Shown here: positions 1 to 13,327 of the stretch, one piece after another
Layout of the letters: the number at the start of each line of letters is the position of its first letter
Numbering within the stretch: position 1 is the stretch's first letter
NCBI GenBank assembly: GCA_029204225.1
Contig: CM055104.1
Span: 40,101,846 to 40,165,845 of the forward strand
DNA from: Diphasiastrum complanatum
Lineage: Eukaryota > Streptophyta > Lycopodiopsida > Lycopodiales > Lycopodiaceae
Direction of reading: 5' to 3'
Length of the DNA: 64,000 bases
Notes under the pieces: model-generated
The model's input: only the letters and a program-made list of their open reading frames with translations
The model's database searches: none
Told to the model about the DNA's origin: nothing
Position numbers and translations under genes: made by a program

Positions 1-3000
1 TACTAAATCTCTTGAATTGGATAGTCAGAATATTGGGAGCAGCGTCAATGGTGAAACACTTTGTGGCACGCACTTTTTGTTTGCATTTTTCACAGTGGTA
101 CTTATTGTCACCATCAATTATCTCCTTCCTGGTGAAATGAGCTAACGCTCTGGGCAAAGAATCTGCATTGACAATCTCTAAGCTAAGGTCTAGAAATGGA
201 TCAAAGGTGTCAGAACAATAATAGCAGTTGGTGCATTTGACCTGCACAAGCAGATAAGAAAAAAACCTTTATTACCAAATGAAGGTTTCTATATACTAGA
301 GAAATACCATAGTATTCTAGAATCCTTATGCAAGACAGCTTATAAGAAGAGAAACATCATACACATACTTGGCTTCTAAGGCGACCTCCAAAAATTCTGT
401 GTACAAGACTTTGATTCAAATCTGAATAAGAGCTCTTAGTGATGCCATTGGAAAGACATTTGTGCAACGCTTCCACCAGATATCTCATGTACTCGTGAGC
501 ATCCTCTTGTCTCCAAGGTTGAAAAGCCCGAGATATACCTATAATCTTAGTCAAGGTCATTTCAAGATTACTTGGGAAACAGTTACGATCCAAAAATTGT
601 AAGATTAATCTTATGCAATCACAAACAGGAAGTTCAAAGTAATATCCATCAGAATTGAGAAAATATTATTCACCAAACAGATTTAGCAGTTCAAAGGATA
701 TCCCTATAAAATGAAATAGTAAGACTGAGCCACAGACAAACATATTCTCCTATTTAAGGTAACACAGCAATGCTGTGTAGCACCACATTGATGTCAGTCG
801 AGGGGGATGCTGCAAGACCATATGTCGCAGTGGCAACAGCAGTGAGTTCTAAACATTCTTTCAAAAGCATGCAACAGAAAAGGGTTTTCAAGGAGGCCAC
901 AGTAGACATCTATACCCTTGGAATACCTATAAAAGGTTGAAACTAGTACCAAAGCTGATGAAGCTGTGATGACTGAATGCAATGAAAGGTAAAACATAGT
1001 TTCAAACAGTACCGCAAGCTTGTTAAGTATAAGAAGTTAATACTCCCAAACGTGATTAAGAGCTTCAGACTCGCAATTGCGAAAAGCATGATATGCAAGT
1101 ACCTGGGTGAGCTCTTCTCAGAAACTGCTAGTAAAAAAAGAATCTCTGCAGAATGAGCTAAGCCATCCAGATAAAAACAGTCTACCAAGCAGGTTCTAGG
1201 ACAATCACAGTATATAATAGAGCTTGCTACAGTGTTCTATCAACCATTTTAAGTCAAGCAAAGAGTTTGATCCCAATCCATTGAAATATCTTGTCCTTGT
1301 CCAGAGGGAATTGGCCAATCTACAATTTTCTCTGCAGAAGTGAAACAACTTGCTGTATTAACACTAACTCTCCAAAACCCTCATTGGAGCCCCAGACTCC
1401 AAAAAACCAAACTAAAACTGGATTTCCTCTTTAACTAACATCACCCAACAGGCTCATCATCAACTTATTTCTGGTAAGATCTCAAACAAATTAAAAATCA
1501 CATCAGGAAGCTTCAAGGACAAACGGATGAAATTTGTTAAAAGCTTTTAGCCCAAAGAACTAAAAGGTACCTAACAAATTTTCCTCAAATAAAGGTATTT
1601 CACTAAGGCTTTCATCTGTTCCAGCTGTCTTCAAAACCTAAAAAGTATTCATGGATCAGTGGCACATTATTGAAAAAAGGCAAAATTCAAGGAATGTCCA
1701 TGACACAGATGAGAAGAACAAATTAAAAAAATCAGCAGTATGCAATTGTAGGATGTCCAATCATAACCATAGACAGAAGAACTTTACCATTCAGCCACCA
1801 CATGAAGTGGTGCCAACTTAGCACATTGTACCCTAGTCCCTTACCTTGGAAAGGCTAAAGACCTGAATACATGGCTCGCGCAAGCTCAAGAGGACTTTGG
1901 GTTCCCAAGATATACTATGTAGTTCATTTAGGATTTGTGATTTTCCCACTAGAAAAACTTGTGAACCTCAATTTCTTAAGTTTTCAAAAGCCTTGTAAAA
2001 TCATGGGGCTGCTGAAAAAAATATATCATTTTTCAAGACATTGATGAAGTTATGGCTGATAAAACATGTCTTCAAATCCAAAAAAGGTTTAATACACTTG
2101 ACATCTTGTTCGAACAATAAAGTAGTCACGATTGATGTCAATATCTGCATCACAAAATATATACTTTTGAGTAATGCACTCTTAAAACGAACAAGTTTTA
2201 GGATTTGAGCCGCTTCAGTAGGATCACGCATTGCCCTAATCAGACAAGCTCATGTGCTTTCAAAGGACTTAGGCATAATATAACTTCAAAAGTCATAAAC
2301 GAAATTAAAGAAACACTTCCTTGTACCAGATCTGCCACAAGATTGAAAAACTTTGCATGCCACAAGGATTAGCCTCATTAAACCAATATTCCATGTACAA
2401 AATAAGCTGTACCTCAGCACCAAGAAAAGCGATAATCACTGAGTGCACCCTTCAAAATTAAAATATTCAAGTTAACTAAAACAGCAGCCATCTATAGAGT
2501 GTTACATCTGCCATGTGCTTGAATACTAGAATTACGATCACATGTCAATCAAGCATTGATGAGGATACAGCGTAAATTTTTCACCAAAGTCTGCGGTGAT
2601 ATGACTTTGTCTGTTGACGACAAGGCTTGCTTCACATGAGCTTCTAGAGCACAAACAGCACAAAATCCAGCAACATGACCTGCACAAAGTAAAGCGGAAA
2701 CGTGTTGGTGACTAGCAGTAATAACGGCCATAATGGCCATTGGCCAACCATTCAGGAAAAACACAAACCAAAAGTGCTGGCCTTACTGCAAGTAGCTTAT
2801 TTGAACCATAGATGCAAAGCGTTTCTGAAACGCGTTTCAGAATCGCATTCAGAAACGCAGTTCAGAAACGCGTTTCTAAAAATTTAAAAAAAATTCCAGA
2901 AACGTTTTTTTCTATATTTTTTTTTTTGGTTTTTTTATGGGCAATATGGGTATCAGATGAAAGCTCTAATTAAGAGCATAATTACTGTGTAGTTTGTCGA

Positions 3001-5780
3001 TTGTTTCGGGTGCAGGATGGTCCAGTTCAGGTGCATTAATCCATGTTGGGTTCTGTCAAGGATAAAAATTCAAAACCAACCTCTAGCCTGTCTGTTACAA
3101 TCACAGATGGTCCCAGTAAGTGTGTTTCTCGGGGGGCTACCGCCCCCCGAACCCCCTGAGCATTTATTGAAAACCAGAGCAAATAACAACCAAATAGCTA
3201 TTGAAAATAAGATCTGTTTGTGCCCCATCTACTGCACTTCTGAGAGGCAAAACGCTGGTTTGACCATTGATCCCCTAAAAAATTTTCAACCACAAGCTAT
3301 TTTCCCAAAAAAAAAAAAAAATTTGCGATTCTGGGAGGAGAAATGCGTTTCTCAGAAACGCAGTTTCCGAAACGTCTCCTCCCAGAAACGCGATTCTGTG
3401 CAACTATGATTTGAACAAAGCCGACACACTATATTCTAGGTTTATAAGAGAGTATAGATGATTGCATAGCAGAAGCCTTTAGAGCAGACTATCTACACTT
3501 TTATTTTTTTGAATAACATAAGATAGATAGATAGATAGATCTATATATATATATATGTTTATATATATATAAAGATATTTTAGAGAGAGTGTAAGGGTGT
3601 TGTTAACCCACTCTACTCTCCCTATGTCACACCTAGACCCTACTCTTTGCTTATTCATACATACAATACATATGCACACACATATTAGCTTATTTTTTGA
3701 ACACATACACACACACACATATATATACATACACACACATACATATATACATATACATACACACACACACACATATATACACACACACGTACAAAACATA
3801 CAATACATATACAGATACACATACATACACACATACACACACATATATATACATACATATACATATATACATATACATACACGTACACGTACATATGCAA
3901 ATATACACATATACATACACATACACACGTACATACACATATACATATACATACATATGTACATAAACATATACACGCACACATACACATACGCAGATAC
4001 ACGTGAACATACAAATACATATATGTATACACACACATACACATACGCACCATCGGCCGCCCGTCATCGACGGGCACACTATGCTAGTATATATACATAT
4101 ATATATATATATAGAAATAGTACATTTTAGAAGAACATCAAAATTTATCATCCACCAACAGCAATTATAAGTGCTTTCACTGAATGGACCTGATAACATC
4201 CTTAAAAAGGGTCAAAACATCTACCAAAAACCATCAGAAAGGCTGAGGAATTAGCAATAGCTCATTGCTCAGAGCCGATAGTGATAGTCTGTTACAATGT
4301 GGTCCCTATGAATATTCCAAGAAACTCTGAGATTCAAACAATGATATCACATGTTGAGGGAAAAACAAAAAATGATATCACATGTTGAGGAGAATTCAAC
4401 AAGATTCCAGTTGCAAAAAAAAGGAGCACAATAAAACTCCATGGCAAACAATAAGCTATAAAAAACTTCCAATAAAAAGCTTCTATCGAATCTAAAGTGA
4501 TTTCATGCACCAATTGAATTAAAAAAGGTAGTTACAGGCCATGACCCATAAGATGCAAATAATATCCAAGTTCCAGCACCTAAAACGTCACCCTTCTACA
4601 TACTGTATACATAGTGACCTTGCATATTTTCTAGTTTCGATAGGGCATCTCTTATAATTGGTCACAAAGGATATGGATATTCAATTTGAAAATTCAAAAG
4701 AAATAGGATGAGAATATAGATTTAATGATAAAGGAAACTTCAGCCTTGACAGAGAAAAGGATGGAAGAGATCACTACAATGAAATCCATTGTCATAGAAC
4801 AAATAATAGAAAGCATACTCTTCACCATCAGCACAATGAATGTCTTACATGAAACTTTATGTTGTCCACTCCGCAAAAATTTCGCAAGTGGTGGAGTATA
4901 TGTCATGCACTGTAAAACAGAGTTGAGAAAGCATGTGTTTCCAAGATTTTGTAAACCTGCTCCCTGAAGTGAACATATGAGCAAATACATGTTACGGCCA
5001 TAATGTCACTGTATACACTGTCGTACATCTCATGAGACCAATTTGGCATGAAAATAAGAACTTGTAATTACAAATCCAATAATATATGTAGTTTTTCAGC
5101 ATCGAACTGACAATGAAGAAACGTTAAGCAATGAACAGTTGGCCACCCAAAAACTAACCAAGACAACGCTAACAGAAATTGAATAACCGAAACCCTTTCA
5201 TGAGCACTTCACTTTACAACTTTGCAATGGACATAAGTTTATCCCAAAAAGTCAAAATTTAATCTCTTTATAAATGTGCTTGAAGCCCACAACTACAGGC
5301 TGCGAATCTCAATCTTTAGCTCTAAAAGCTTCCATTAAGTGATATTATTGGCTTCTCAAGAGGCAGATTCATAAAGCAGGATATTCTCAGGCGAGTACAA
5401 AAAGTAATTAAAAAAATGAAAAAACTTGGTCAAACATGATATACAAGAGTTCTCTAACCTCATACAAGCATCAGAATAGAAGGACATACAATTCTCATAG
5501 GCCCCTCCCACACAAGCCAAGCTTCCTCCTCCCTATGATCCTCGGGGAGATGCTGCATTTTCCTCACAGAACCTTGCTCAACACAATCTTGCCTGGACGC
5601 TTCCTCGCTGCCACGCATAGCAAAATCACTAGGAAGTAGCTCATTCAGGGGTTCCAATTGAAGCAACTGCATCTTAGACGAAACCGGCCGCTGCGCAGGC
5701 GTGAAAAGAATACGCCGCTGCAGCAGCTGCTGCTGCTCCTTTCCAGGGATGCTCGCCTGCCAGCTCTTAAGTGCCACCAT
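1..5780 (-). CDS. Ubiquitin carboxyl-terminal hydrolase (USP/UBP family, UBP23/USP36-like), 5' part
   Basis: A cysteine protease that removes ubiquitin from proteins. Five exons splice in frame on the minus strand: 5780-5490 (ATG at 5780), 4963-4849, 2679-2569, 538-369 and 241-1, giving about 309 residues before the window ends. Phases agree at every junction. Exon 2 opens with the USP Cys box [18 protein letters not shown]; the catalytic Cys is the C of NTCF. Exon 3 encodes [15 protein letters not shown] and exon 4 the RQEDAHEYM box. Exon 5 has the two zinc-binding pairs CTNC and CEKC and the ILTIQFKRF strand. The His box and C-terminus lie beyond position 1. Exon 1 (Gln-rich, then TPAQRP) resembles the variable N-terminus of plant UBP23-type enzymes. 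No frameshifts were seen, so it is probably functional. Assignment to the USP family is secure; the subfamily is inferred. Confidence 0.92.
539..2568 (-). other. U12-type (minor spliceosome) intron in the UBP gene
   Basis: The donor reads CGCT|GTATCCTC, close to the U12 consensus RTATCCTT. The acceptor is ATTATAG|GT. Upstream of the acceptor is CCTTGACT, a good match to the U12 branch-site core CCTTRAC, with the branch A about 12 nt from the AG, inside the usual U12 window. Splicing here restores ...[17 protein letters not shown], the conserved order of the family. The intron is about 2.03 kb and is otherwise AT-rich with no recognisable gene. Confidence 0.75.
2810..3405. repeat. GAAACGC-rich repeat unit within UBP intron 2
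   Basis: Two clusters of the motif AGAAACGC and its complement GCGTTTCT, at about 2818-2880 and 3340-3395, flank about 450 bp of other sequence. The latter contains a G-run/C-run inverted pair (CGGGGGGCTACCGCCCCCCG near 3130). The clusters look like the ends of one mobile or satellite-derived unit inside the 2.17-kb intron. No coding capacity is seen, and no target duplication was found by eye. Confidence 0.5.
3516..4115. repeat. Compound microsatellite (GATA, TA, CA/TA) in UBP intron 2
   Basis: A GATA run at about 3520-3540 and a TA run at 3541-3575 precede a long CA/TA-alternating tract from about 3690 to 4060, followed by another TA run near 4087-4113. All six frames appear open here only because the repeat lacks stop codons. 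It lies in the large second intron of the UBP gene. Confidence 0.9.
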
Positions 5781-6304
5781 CTCTGTTCCCCTCTCACCTC
5801 ACACCCCACACACTGTATTGTGCTTCGCAATTGAGCCCTCAAGAGTACAACTTCAACAAGATCAAAACCTACAAACAAAAACAGGGAAATCAACATAAGA
5901 ACACTACGTAGCTCCAGAAACCAACAAATCAAACCACCAACAGTAAACTCACAATCCACATTGCAAAACCCTTACCCTAAAACCATGAAAGAACTTACAG
6001 ATCTTACAACACATTGAGCAATATCGCAACAATTAGCTTCCTTGTGCCGAAATTGGATCTAGCATTGTTGCTTAAAGAGCATTTCGAGTCCAGCGACCGT
6101 CCAACGCACCCCCCTCTCTTACATCTCCCTTCTTCCTCGGAGAGTCAGAGGTAGCACAACCCTTGACAGTGAGAATCTGCATATAAAGTCTACGGCAACA
6201 GCTAATCCAGACAAACAACAGAATTTTTCCTTCGTTGTTTCTGAATCCTGATGATGTATGACAGTAACTAGACTACTAGTAATGGAGAGAAAGACGGAGA
6301 GAGC
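5781..6304 (-). promoter_or_regulatory. Upstream region (5' UTR/promoter) of the UBP gene
   Basis: This is the interval upstream of the UBP start codon. The nearest context is AACAGAG|ATGG. CT-rich stretches near 6110-6135 (plus strand) are GA-rich in the sense of the gene. No unambiguous TATA box was seen and the transcription start cannot be placed. A divergent small ORF begins at 6305, so the region may be bidirectional. Confidence 0.4.
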
Positions 6305-6421
6305 ATGGATTTCGCAGCGATTAGAAGGGCAGATGATGTTCCGAAAGAGGAGACGAGGGAGGATATCCGTATAAGTATCGCGTCGCTTTGGGAAACCCTA
6401 AAGGCTGCTGATGCTCTGTAG
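6305..6421 (+). CDS. Small ORF (38 codons), possible divergent first exon
   Basis: An ATG-initiated frame encodes MDFAAIRRADDVPKEETRED followed by 18 more residues and TAG. The composition is soluble, charged and coding-like, with no low complexity. It diverges from the UBP gene 525 bp upstream of that start codon. No family is recognised. It could be a first exon, an upstream ORF or chance. Confidence 0.25.
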   Translation: MDFAAIRRADDVPKEETREDIRISIASLWETLKAADAL

Positions 6422-6559
6422 ATTTTGTGCTTTGGACCGCTCATCGTCCCGTCTTTTCATGTCAAGAGACAAGACTACACCAAAATACTTGTTCTTCAGG
6501 AAACCTCCTGGAGACTTCATATCCGATGTCCCATATCTTTAGGGCTTGTCGGTTGTTCG

Positions 6560-6765
6560 AATGGTGGAAGGCCCTTACTGAGGGCCTTCCTTGCAGGGAG
6601 GGCCCTTGCCAGAGGGCAGGGCCCGACCTGCAATCCAAGTGATAAAATAGAGAGAGAACGCACATTCTGTAGAAAGATAATGTACATTTCGTAGAGAGAG
6701 GAGAGAGAACGCACATTTCGTAGAGAGAGAATGCACATAGTAGAGAGAGAATGACAGATTCCGAA
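6560..6765. repeat. GC palindromes plus short 'AGAGAGAACGCACAT' repeats
   Basis: GGAAGGCCCT-tactg-AGGGCCTTCC (about 6567-6591) is a perfect 10-bp-arm hairpin. It is followed by a second dyad, GGGCCCTTGCC..GGGCAGGGCCC. From about 6650 to 6760 come three or four degenerate copies of AGAGAGAACGCACATTTCGT. No coding sequence is recognised. Confidence 0.55.
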
Positions 6766-6899
6766 AGAGATAGAGGTGGATGGATATTTTGCTCATGGAG
6801 TTGCTTTCAAAATACAAAGCAAGCCGAGCACTTGGCATTAAGAACATGTGGCCCTTGAAATTTTCCAGCTCAAAACTCTTGCCGGTTAATATCCTCCAA

Positions 6900-9550
6900 T
6901 CACTAGATTTTGCTGTCAATTTTAAATTGGTAATATCATGACGAAATTAGTGTATTGATTTAACTGGCATATTTCATTGGATAATAATTTGTTGTGATTG
7001 AAAACCTCGTAAAGATTTCTTGGTGTCAAATACTTCTTTGGGCCTCATTCAACCCATCGAGAAATTTGAGAATGAATTGTGTTATAGATTTATCAAAAGT
7101 TGTTGTACTTGGCCTTAAATGGAATTTTCATTGAGTCTCAAAAAAATCGAGCTCTTACGAGATAAAACCTCACATTGTTAAAATACTTCATAGTCTCTTA
7201 AACTATCATAAACGAGATTAAAATCATATACATTCTAAAAGCTAAGGTTTACAATCATGAAGATAAATCACTAAATGAAAATTTACTACAAATGTAAACA
7301 TTACTAGTTTTCTAGAAGTCAACATCTTCTAAAAAATTTATGAAGTCAATTTTCAAGATGCTAATTCCATTTCTAGACTTTACAACTTTCTCAAACAGTG
7401 TTTAGATCATACATATGTGAAGTGTTTGAATCATATGTGATAATTGTGTGAATGCTTTTGACTTTTAAGTTACTATGCCTATTTTCTTGTATTTTAGATT
7501 TTTTATTCTCTCTAATTCAAAATGTTCCAAGTGGCTATGTTTATAAACCTTCATTGGTGTCATTCATAGAGTGGTGAGATGGGTAGAGTTGCTTACTCTA
7601 GCTGAAAAGCTACATGGTAGATACTTACTCCAGCCAAGAAGGTGTAGGCTCAAATCCCAAGTGTTGTCTCCTTGACATATAAGAGCATGTGCCCCATCAC
7701 CCATGTTTAGGCTTGGCCAAGCTTGGCCAATTACTTAAAATACACTGTATATTGTTCAAATTCATCCAATATCAAGTGGCGTGGTGCTTACAAAAAGAAA
7801 AATCCCTTTGCAATCAATCATGTATATGTTATTAACATATGCAAACCCGTGTAAATTTGGGTTTCCAATGTGGTTAAAAGCTTCTTCAGTGGAATGTATT
7901 GGATGATGTATGTCATGACAACAAAGGCCCAAGTTTTGGAGCTCAAAGAATTTTGACGTAAGGTAAACCCAACTAATCAACACTAACAATCTAGACATTA
8001 GACTGAAACTCCCAAACATACAATCCATGCTCAGCCCCAAACTTTGGTAGTTTGTACCAGCATCCAAGATCAATACCTTGTATGATATTTGTGAGATTCC
8101 ATACTAGCATAACCCATTCGATACAAAGATGCATTGTCCAAGACTGAATCGTCCATAGGACTCTCAATAATCCCAAGCATAGAACGATGAATTTCCCATC
8201 AACATGATGTCGAGCCCAACACAACTAGCCAAAACCCATGCCACTTCATTGGAACATGTGTATGGGTGACTCCTACTTATGATGTAAATCGATAGTCATC
8301 CTCCTATTCCTACTAAGTTTACTCCTATGTCATTTGCAATCTAATCACCATTGACTTTAAGATTTACTAAGCTATACTCCAATTAATACACCTAAAAAAA
8401 ATTTGTCATTGGCACCTTCGCCTCATTGTTAGTTGTACCCATCACAAAAAGCAAGCCTAGTACAATAAACTACACTAAAAAATATGCCAAAATGAATCCA
8501 TATCCAAATAACAAAAAAATTCTATTATAGATTCGATTTTTCCACCAAGCCAACCAACTCCCCAATTCGTTCAAACAGTTATCGTATGCATTGCCCATTT
8601 TCAACCATGTAGTTATTTTATTATAAATCTCATCTATGGCATCACAATCCATTGCATCTCGTCATTACAAGTATAAAGTGATAAAATCATCTCTGGACAA
8701 TTGTTTGATGTACTTTGTAGTGTGTTTATTCACATTGTCTATAAAATGAAACAAACACAATTTTTTTTTTTCAATCATTGATGTGTTAGCATCCTTTCCA
8801 TAAACAATGCGCACAACATTCTAATTTGCTTGTGCCTCATATTATACCCTGAATCCTCAAAATGTGATTAGATTACACAAATGATCATACATAACATGGT
8901 TCAACAGCTCCCAAAATAACACATGTGCTCAAACATCTTCAACTTTCATATCACATATTTCAATAGTTTGCATGGATTGGTCTCTGCAAAACAAAGTGCA
9001 CAATATATGAGGCAAGCAGTAGCTCTAATAGTGAGACAACTAGAAATATAGAAATTTGTACCTTACGTCATAGACATGGGTAGCCATTGTGACCCAGTCT
9101 TTGATTCAATGAACTTTATCAAAGCAACAACAAGATCTTGCTAGATCATTCCATGGTTGCATTTTCTATACAAGTTCTACTCCAGATGTTGGTCCAGACG
9201 TTGACATCTTGAAAATATGGCATCTATCTATTTTGTCATGCAACGGAACAATGAACCACGGAAAAACTAGTATGCACAATATTGTTTTGAAGAAGTTATT
9301 TCATGAGATAGATCAACAGGTTGCAATTTTTTCCTTGCCAACGTAATCCATTTTTCCAATCTACAATAACAAACAACAAAAAATTAAGAGAAACTGAAGA
9401 ATCTATTGTAGACACATTTAATAAGCCAAGCATGACCCAACAAAAAACCACACATGTGTATTAACAAGCAATTGTCCACACATTCAATCTTTTGTAGTTG
9501 GCTTAATTAAAGACAACAATTCATCAAGTTTTGTAGAATCTTAGGCAATG
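6900..9550. other. No recognisable gene; AT-rich decayed DNA
   Basis: Only short, stop-interrupted frames occur. None shows a recognisable domain. A tRNA-related SINE-like head lies near 7567-7672 and is listed separately. The segment directly precedes a gypsy pol relic and may include its 3' non-coding part. Confidence 0.5.
7567..7672 (+). repeat. Possible tRNA-derived SINE head
   Basis: GATGGGTAGAGTTG resembles a degenerate pol III A box. GGCTCAAATCC, about 80 bp further on, matches the B-box consensus GGTTCRANTCC at 10 of 11 positions. The spacing is longer than in a normal tRNA. Neither a poly(A) tail nor target duplication was identified. Confidence 0.35.
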
Positions 9551-9559
9551 ATGTAGATG

Positions 9560-12470
9560 ATGTTGCCAGCAAGTGATCTAAAATCAACTAATTGGCCAAG
9601 TCCTTTCGGATTCTCTTTGGTTTATGCAGTACCATGTCATCTCTAATCTCTACTACATTTGAGCTAAAAACTCTTAGTGCTAGACACCTTCTCCAAAATC
9701 CCTATAGTTGGACTAGTTGGCCTATAACTGTAGTTGAGTTGAAAAGGGCTCAATCTTATAGACACATGTCTCTTATCATTGTACGCAAACTCTACTAAGG
9801 GTGCTTCACCGAATCTGTCTACGTACCACAAACATGTGCACGAAGCATGTCTTCTAAGATCTAATTAACCCTCTTTGTGGCTAGCCATCTACCTAAGGAT
9901 GCTCAATATTATTCATCCGCAATTGTGTTTTCGACTTGGCAAATACCTTTATGAAGAAATTACCTGTAAACTTGGGATTTCTGTCAGACACAATGGACTT
10001 CAGAAGTTTATGCAACCTGACCACATTTTGGATAAACAACTCAACTACTTGTGGGCTGTGACCTTCTTGGTCATTGTAATCAACCGGGCCACCTTGGAAG
10101 ACCTATCTACCACTACCATGATGGAGTTATACCTAGCCTGGGTCCTAGGTAGATCAATAATAAAATCTATAGATATGTTTTTCCACCTTCTTATAAGTAT
10201 TTCAAGTGGATGTAGCAAGCCTGAAGGACTTACTCTCTCGGCCTTGTTCACCTGACAAGTCATCCAACATTGGACATATTCTCTTATGTATCACTGTAGT
10301 CATGGCCAGAAATAATGCCTTCTTACAAGGCTCACTTGTTTTATCAATTCCAAGGGTGCCCTGCATAGAGACAATCATGGCATTCATGAAGTATCTTATG
10401 ACAAAAGTTCTTCACATCTGACACGATTACCTTGCTTGTGTCTACCTCTACGAAAGGGACAATGTGATCGACCATCTTGCATGCATCAAGCCACACATGT
10501 TGACAATGTGGGTCCTTTTGTTGCTCCTTTTTTTATCTCCTCCATGCGATCACTATCAACTACAAATACCTCATTTGATGTAGTATCTGTCATAGTGCAC
10601 CAGTGACCACATTTTTCTTTTCTTATTGAAAATCAGTTTAAAAATGAAGTTTATATATTAGCTTAGCCCCTAAGCTTGGTGGCCCTTCAAATCTGGCTAA
10701 GTGCATCTAAATGATGGTCTGTGTACACATAAAACTTAAAACCATACAAATTATGTCACCACACCTTGAGCGCATGCATGATTGCATACAACCCTTGCTC
10801 ATGTGTCGTATATCTTTGTTGAGTTGGTATTAACATTTCACTCTCAAAGGCTATCAGTCTATATCTTGGCTTAACAACTCAACACTGCACCTATGACAAT
10901 GCCACTTACATTTGTCTCTAGGTCAAATGCTTTTTGGGTATCAACAATCTTGAGAACTTGAGTTGTGGCCACCGTCTCCTTCAAATTCTCAACATTGTGC
11001 TAAAAAACTTCAGCATTCCATTGGGCTATAGTGTTGTCCTTACGTAACTGATCATTAAAAGAGTAGCTACTCAAGAATAGTTCCTAACAAACCACCATAG
11101 AACCTACAAAATCCACAAAAAAAAAGTAATTTGCATATATTGATAGCTCAGCAACTTCTTAACTACAGTCACCTTGGCTTGGTCAACTAAAATATCTCAA
11201 CCATCACTATGTAGCCCAAATATTGGACACGAGTCTTACACAACTCAATCTTTTGAGCATTTGCATACAAAACAAAAGCTTGTAACTTTCCAAATATGAT
11301 CTAGAGATGAATCTCATGTTTCGCTATCACCTTACTATAGACCAGTATAGCATTGATCAAATTGATGCAAATTGACAACAAGCTTGCCCATATAGTCATG
11401 CAAGACATCATTCATGAGCATCACGAATGTGATTGGTGCATCAAAAACTCATAATGCCCAAAATGTGTTTGGAAGGCCATCTTCTGGACGTCTTCATCTT
11501 GAATATGTATCTAATGGTACCCACTTTTAAAATCTATCTTATTAGAAATGGTTGTACCTTGCAAAACATCTAGTAGATCATCAATTTTGGGCATTGGATA
11601 TATGTGCTTTATAGTGATCTTATTCAATCCTCTATAATCAACACACAATAAAAAACTATCATTCTTCTTAACAATCAAAATAGCATAGGCGAAGGGCAAA
11701 TAACTAGGACAACTGTACTCCAGCTTAAGATACTATTTTAACTTCCTCCTCTTTTACACTCACTCTATGAAGAGGCCTGCATATCAAACTTGTTTCTAGA
11801 ATGAGCTCAATAAGATGCTCTACATTCCATCTAGGCAACAATCCCTCTAGCATGTCACTAATTAACAAATGTTTAAATTGCTCATGGATGGACTTTTGTA
11901 GCTAAGTTGGTCACATCTTGGCTATAATGAAATTGTATATGCAATGGGAGATGCAAATGTAGAGGAAGTTGCTTGTGGTTCCTTAGTGAGTGCTTATTTG
12001 ATCACTTCCAAAATGGGAATCAAAATTGGAATTAACATTCACATAACACAACTACAATTCTACTGTATTTATTTGCATTGATATGATAAGGGGACCTTCA
12101 ATAGATGGTCTCTTTCCATTTAAGACATGAGACATACCCTCATGTCTAAATTTATACACATGCAAAGTGAAATCTATAGCAAGTTGCTTACTTACAATGC
12201 CAAACTTAGCTAATCTAATCATCTCAAAATATAACTTTTTGACATACGTTTAAATAGACAAAGATGTTCGAGAGACTCTCTCATACCAAACATTTATTCT
12301 CTTACCATCTCACATCTCAGCTGTATATCGATAATCAAAAGAAACAATAGCTAAACAAAACTTCTTCACCATGCATGCATTAATAATATTGTGTGAGAAA
12401 CCAGTGTCAAATAAGACATGCACATCATGACCTTCCAACTTCTCTCTCATGTCGGCTCACTATCTAATAA
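9560..12470 (-). pseudogene. Ty3/gypsy pol relic (protease-RT-integrase)
   Basis: Reading down the minus strand from 12470, the remnants come in the usual gypsy order. A protease with VLFDTGFSHNII (near 12400) comes first. A reverse-transcriptase finger/palm segment follows at 11699-11511 (PFAYAILIVKKNDSF, CVDYRGLNKI, DLLDVLQG), then degraded palm sequence near 11400 where the YLDD box is no longer legible. Integrase lies at 10263-10045 (WKNISIDFIIDLPRT, then MVVVDRSSK) and continues near 9990-9880 with VSDRNPKF. Frames are broken by many stops and shifts. Integrase following RT places it in Ty3/gypsy. No LTRs were recognised at either end. Confidence 0.82.
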
Positions 12471-12728
12471 ATAATAGGCTTCATGTGCCTTGTTGGAAAA
12501 AAAACAAATCGGTGTCTATGGAACAAGCATTCTCACCAAGATACTCATGACACGTCAGCAATAAAAGTGATAACAAAATCAGCATTATCCATTGATTAAC
12601 ATACTATACAAAAAAAAAATGTAGGAGCAACTCTTCACACAAGCATCATAAGCAACTATATTAAAAAAAAATTATAGTCACAAGCTAATTATTGATTAGA
12701 GCTTTAATTAGGCACTAGCCCATCATTC

Positions 12729-12831
<103 letters not shown>

Positions 12832-13327
12832 TATCAAACATCGCATTTTTAAGTATCTCTCTCAATGTCAAACCGCTTACAAAACATTCATGGAACATGC
12901 CTCCATGCTAGCATAACAACTTCAAACTTAATCTGGAACTATATTAAGTCAAAGCATCAAGATCAAAGTAGGAAGCAGTAGAGGTTTTTTTCAGAACTTT
13001 ACCTCTTCCTTAAGCTTTAAATGATAGCTTCTATGCCAATTTTAGCTCTAAAGAACTTGAGCTTGTTTTTTATCAAGGATTTGGTATATATATCAATTAG
13101 ATGTATTGTTTTTTTTACAATAACTCACATCCACATCCTTCAAATACAATTTTCAAGTATAAAATGATATTCTACCTTTATATATATGATTCTAGCATGA
13201 AATATTAAATTTTTGGCTAGCTATATCATACCAATTTCACTGAGTAATTGTCTAGCCATACCACTTGTTGAGTTGCTTAACTCAATGCTTTTTATTCAGC
13301 TTTTGTGGTATAAATTGATAAAATATC

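Noticed and set aside
3479-4199. Long Tyr/Val/Cys- and Thr/His-rich ORFs on both strands
   Set aside because: They are translations of the CA/TA microsatellite in a UBP intron; low complexity in every frame.
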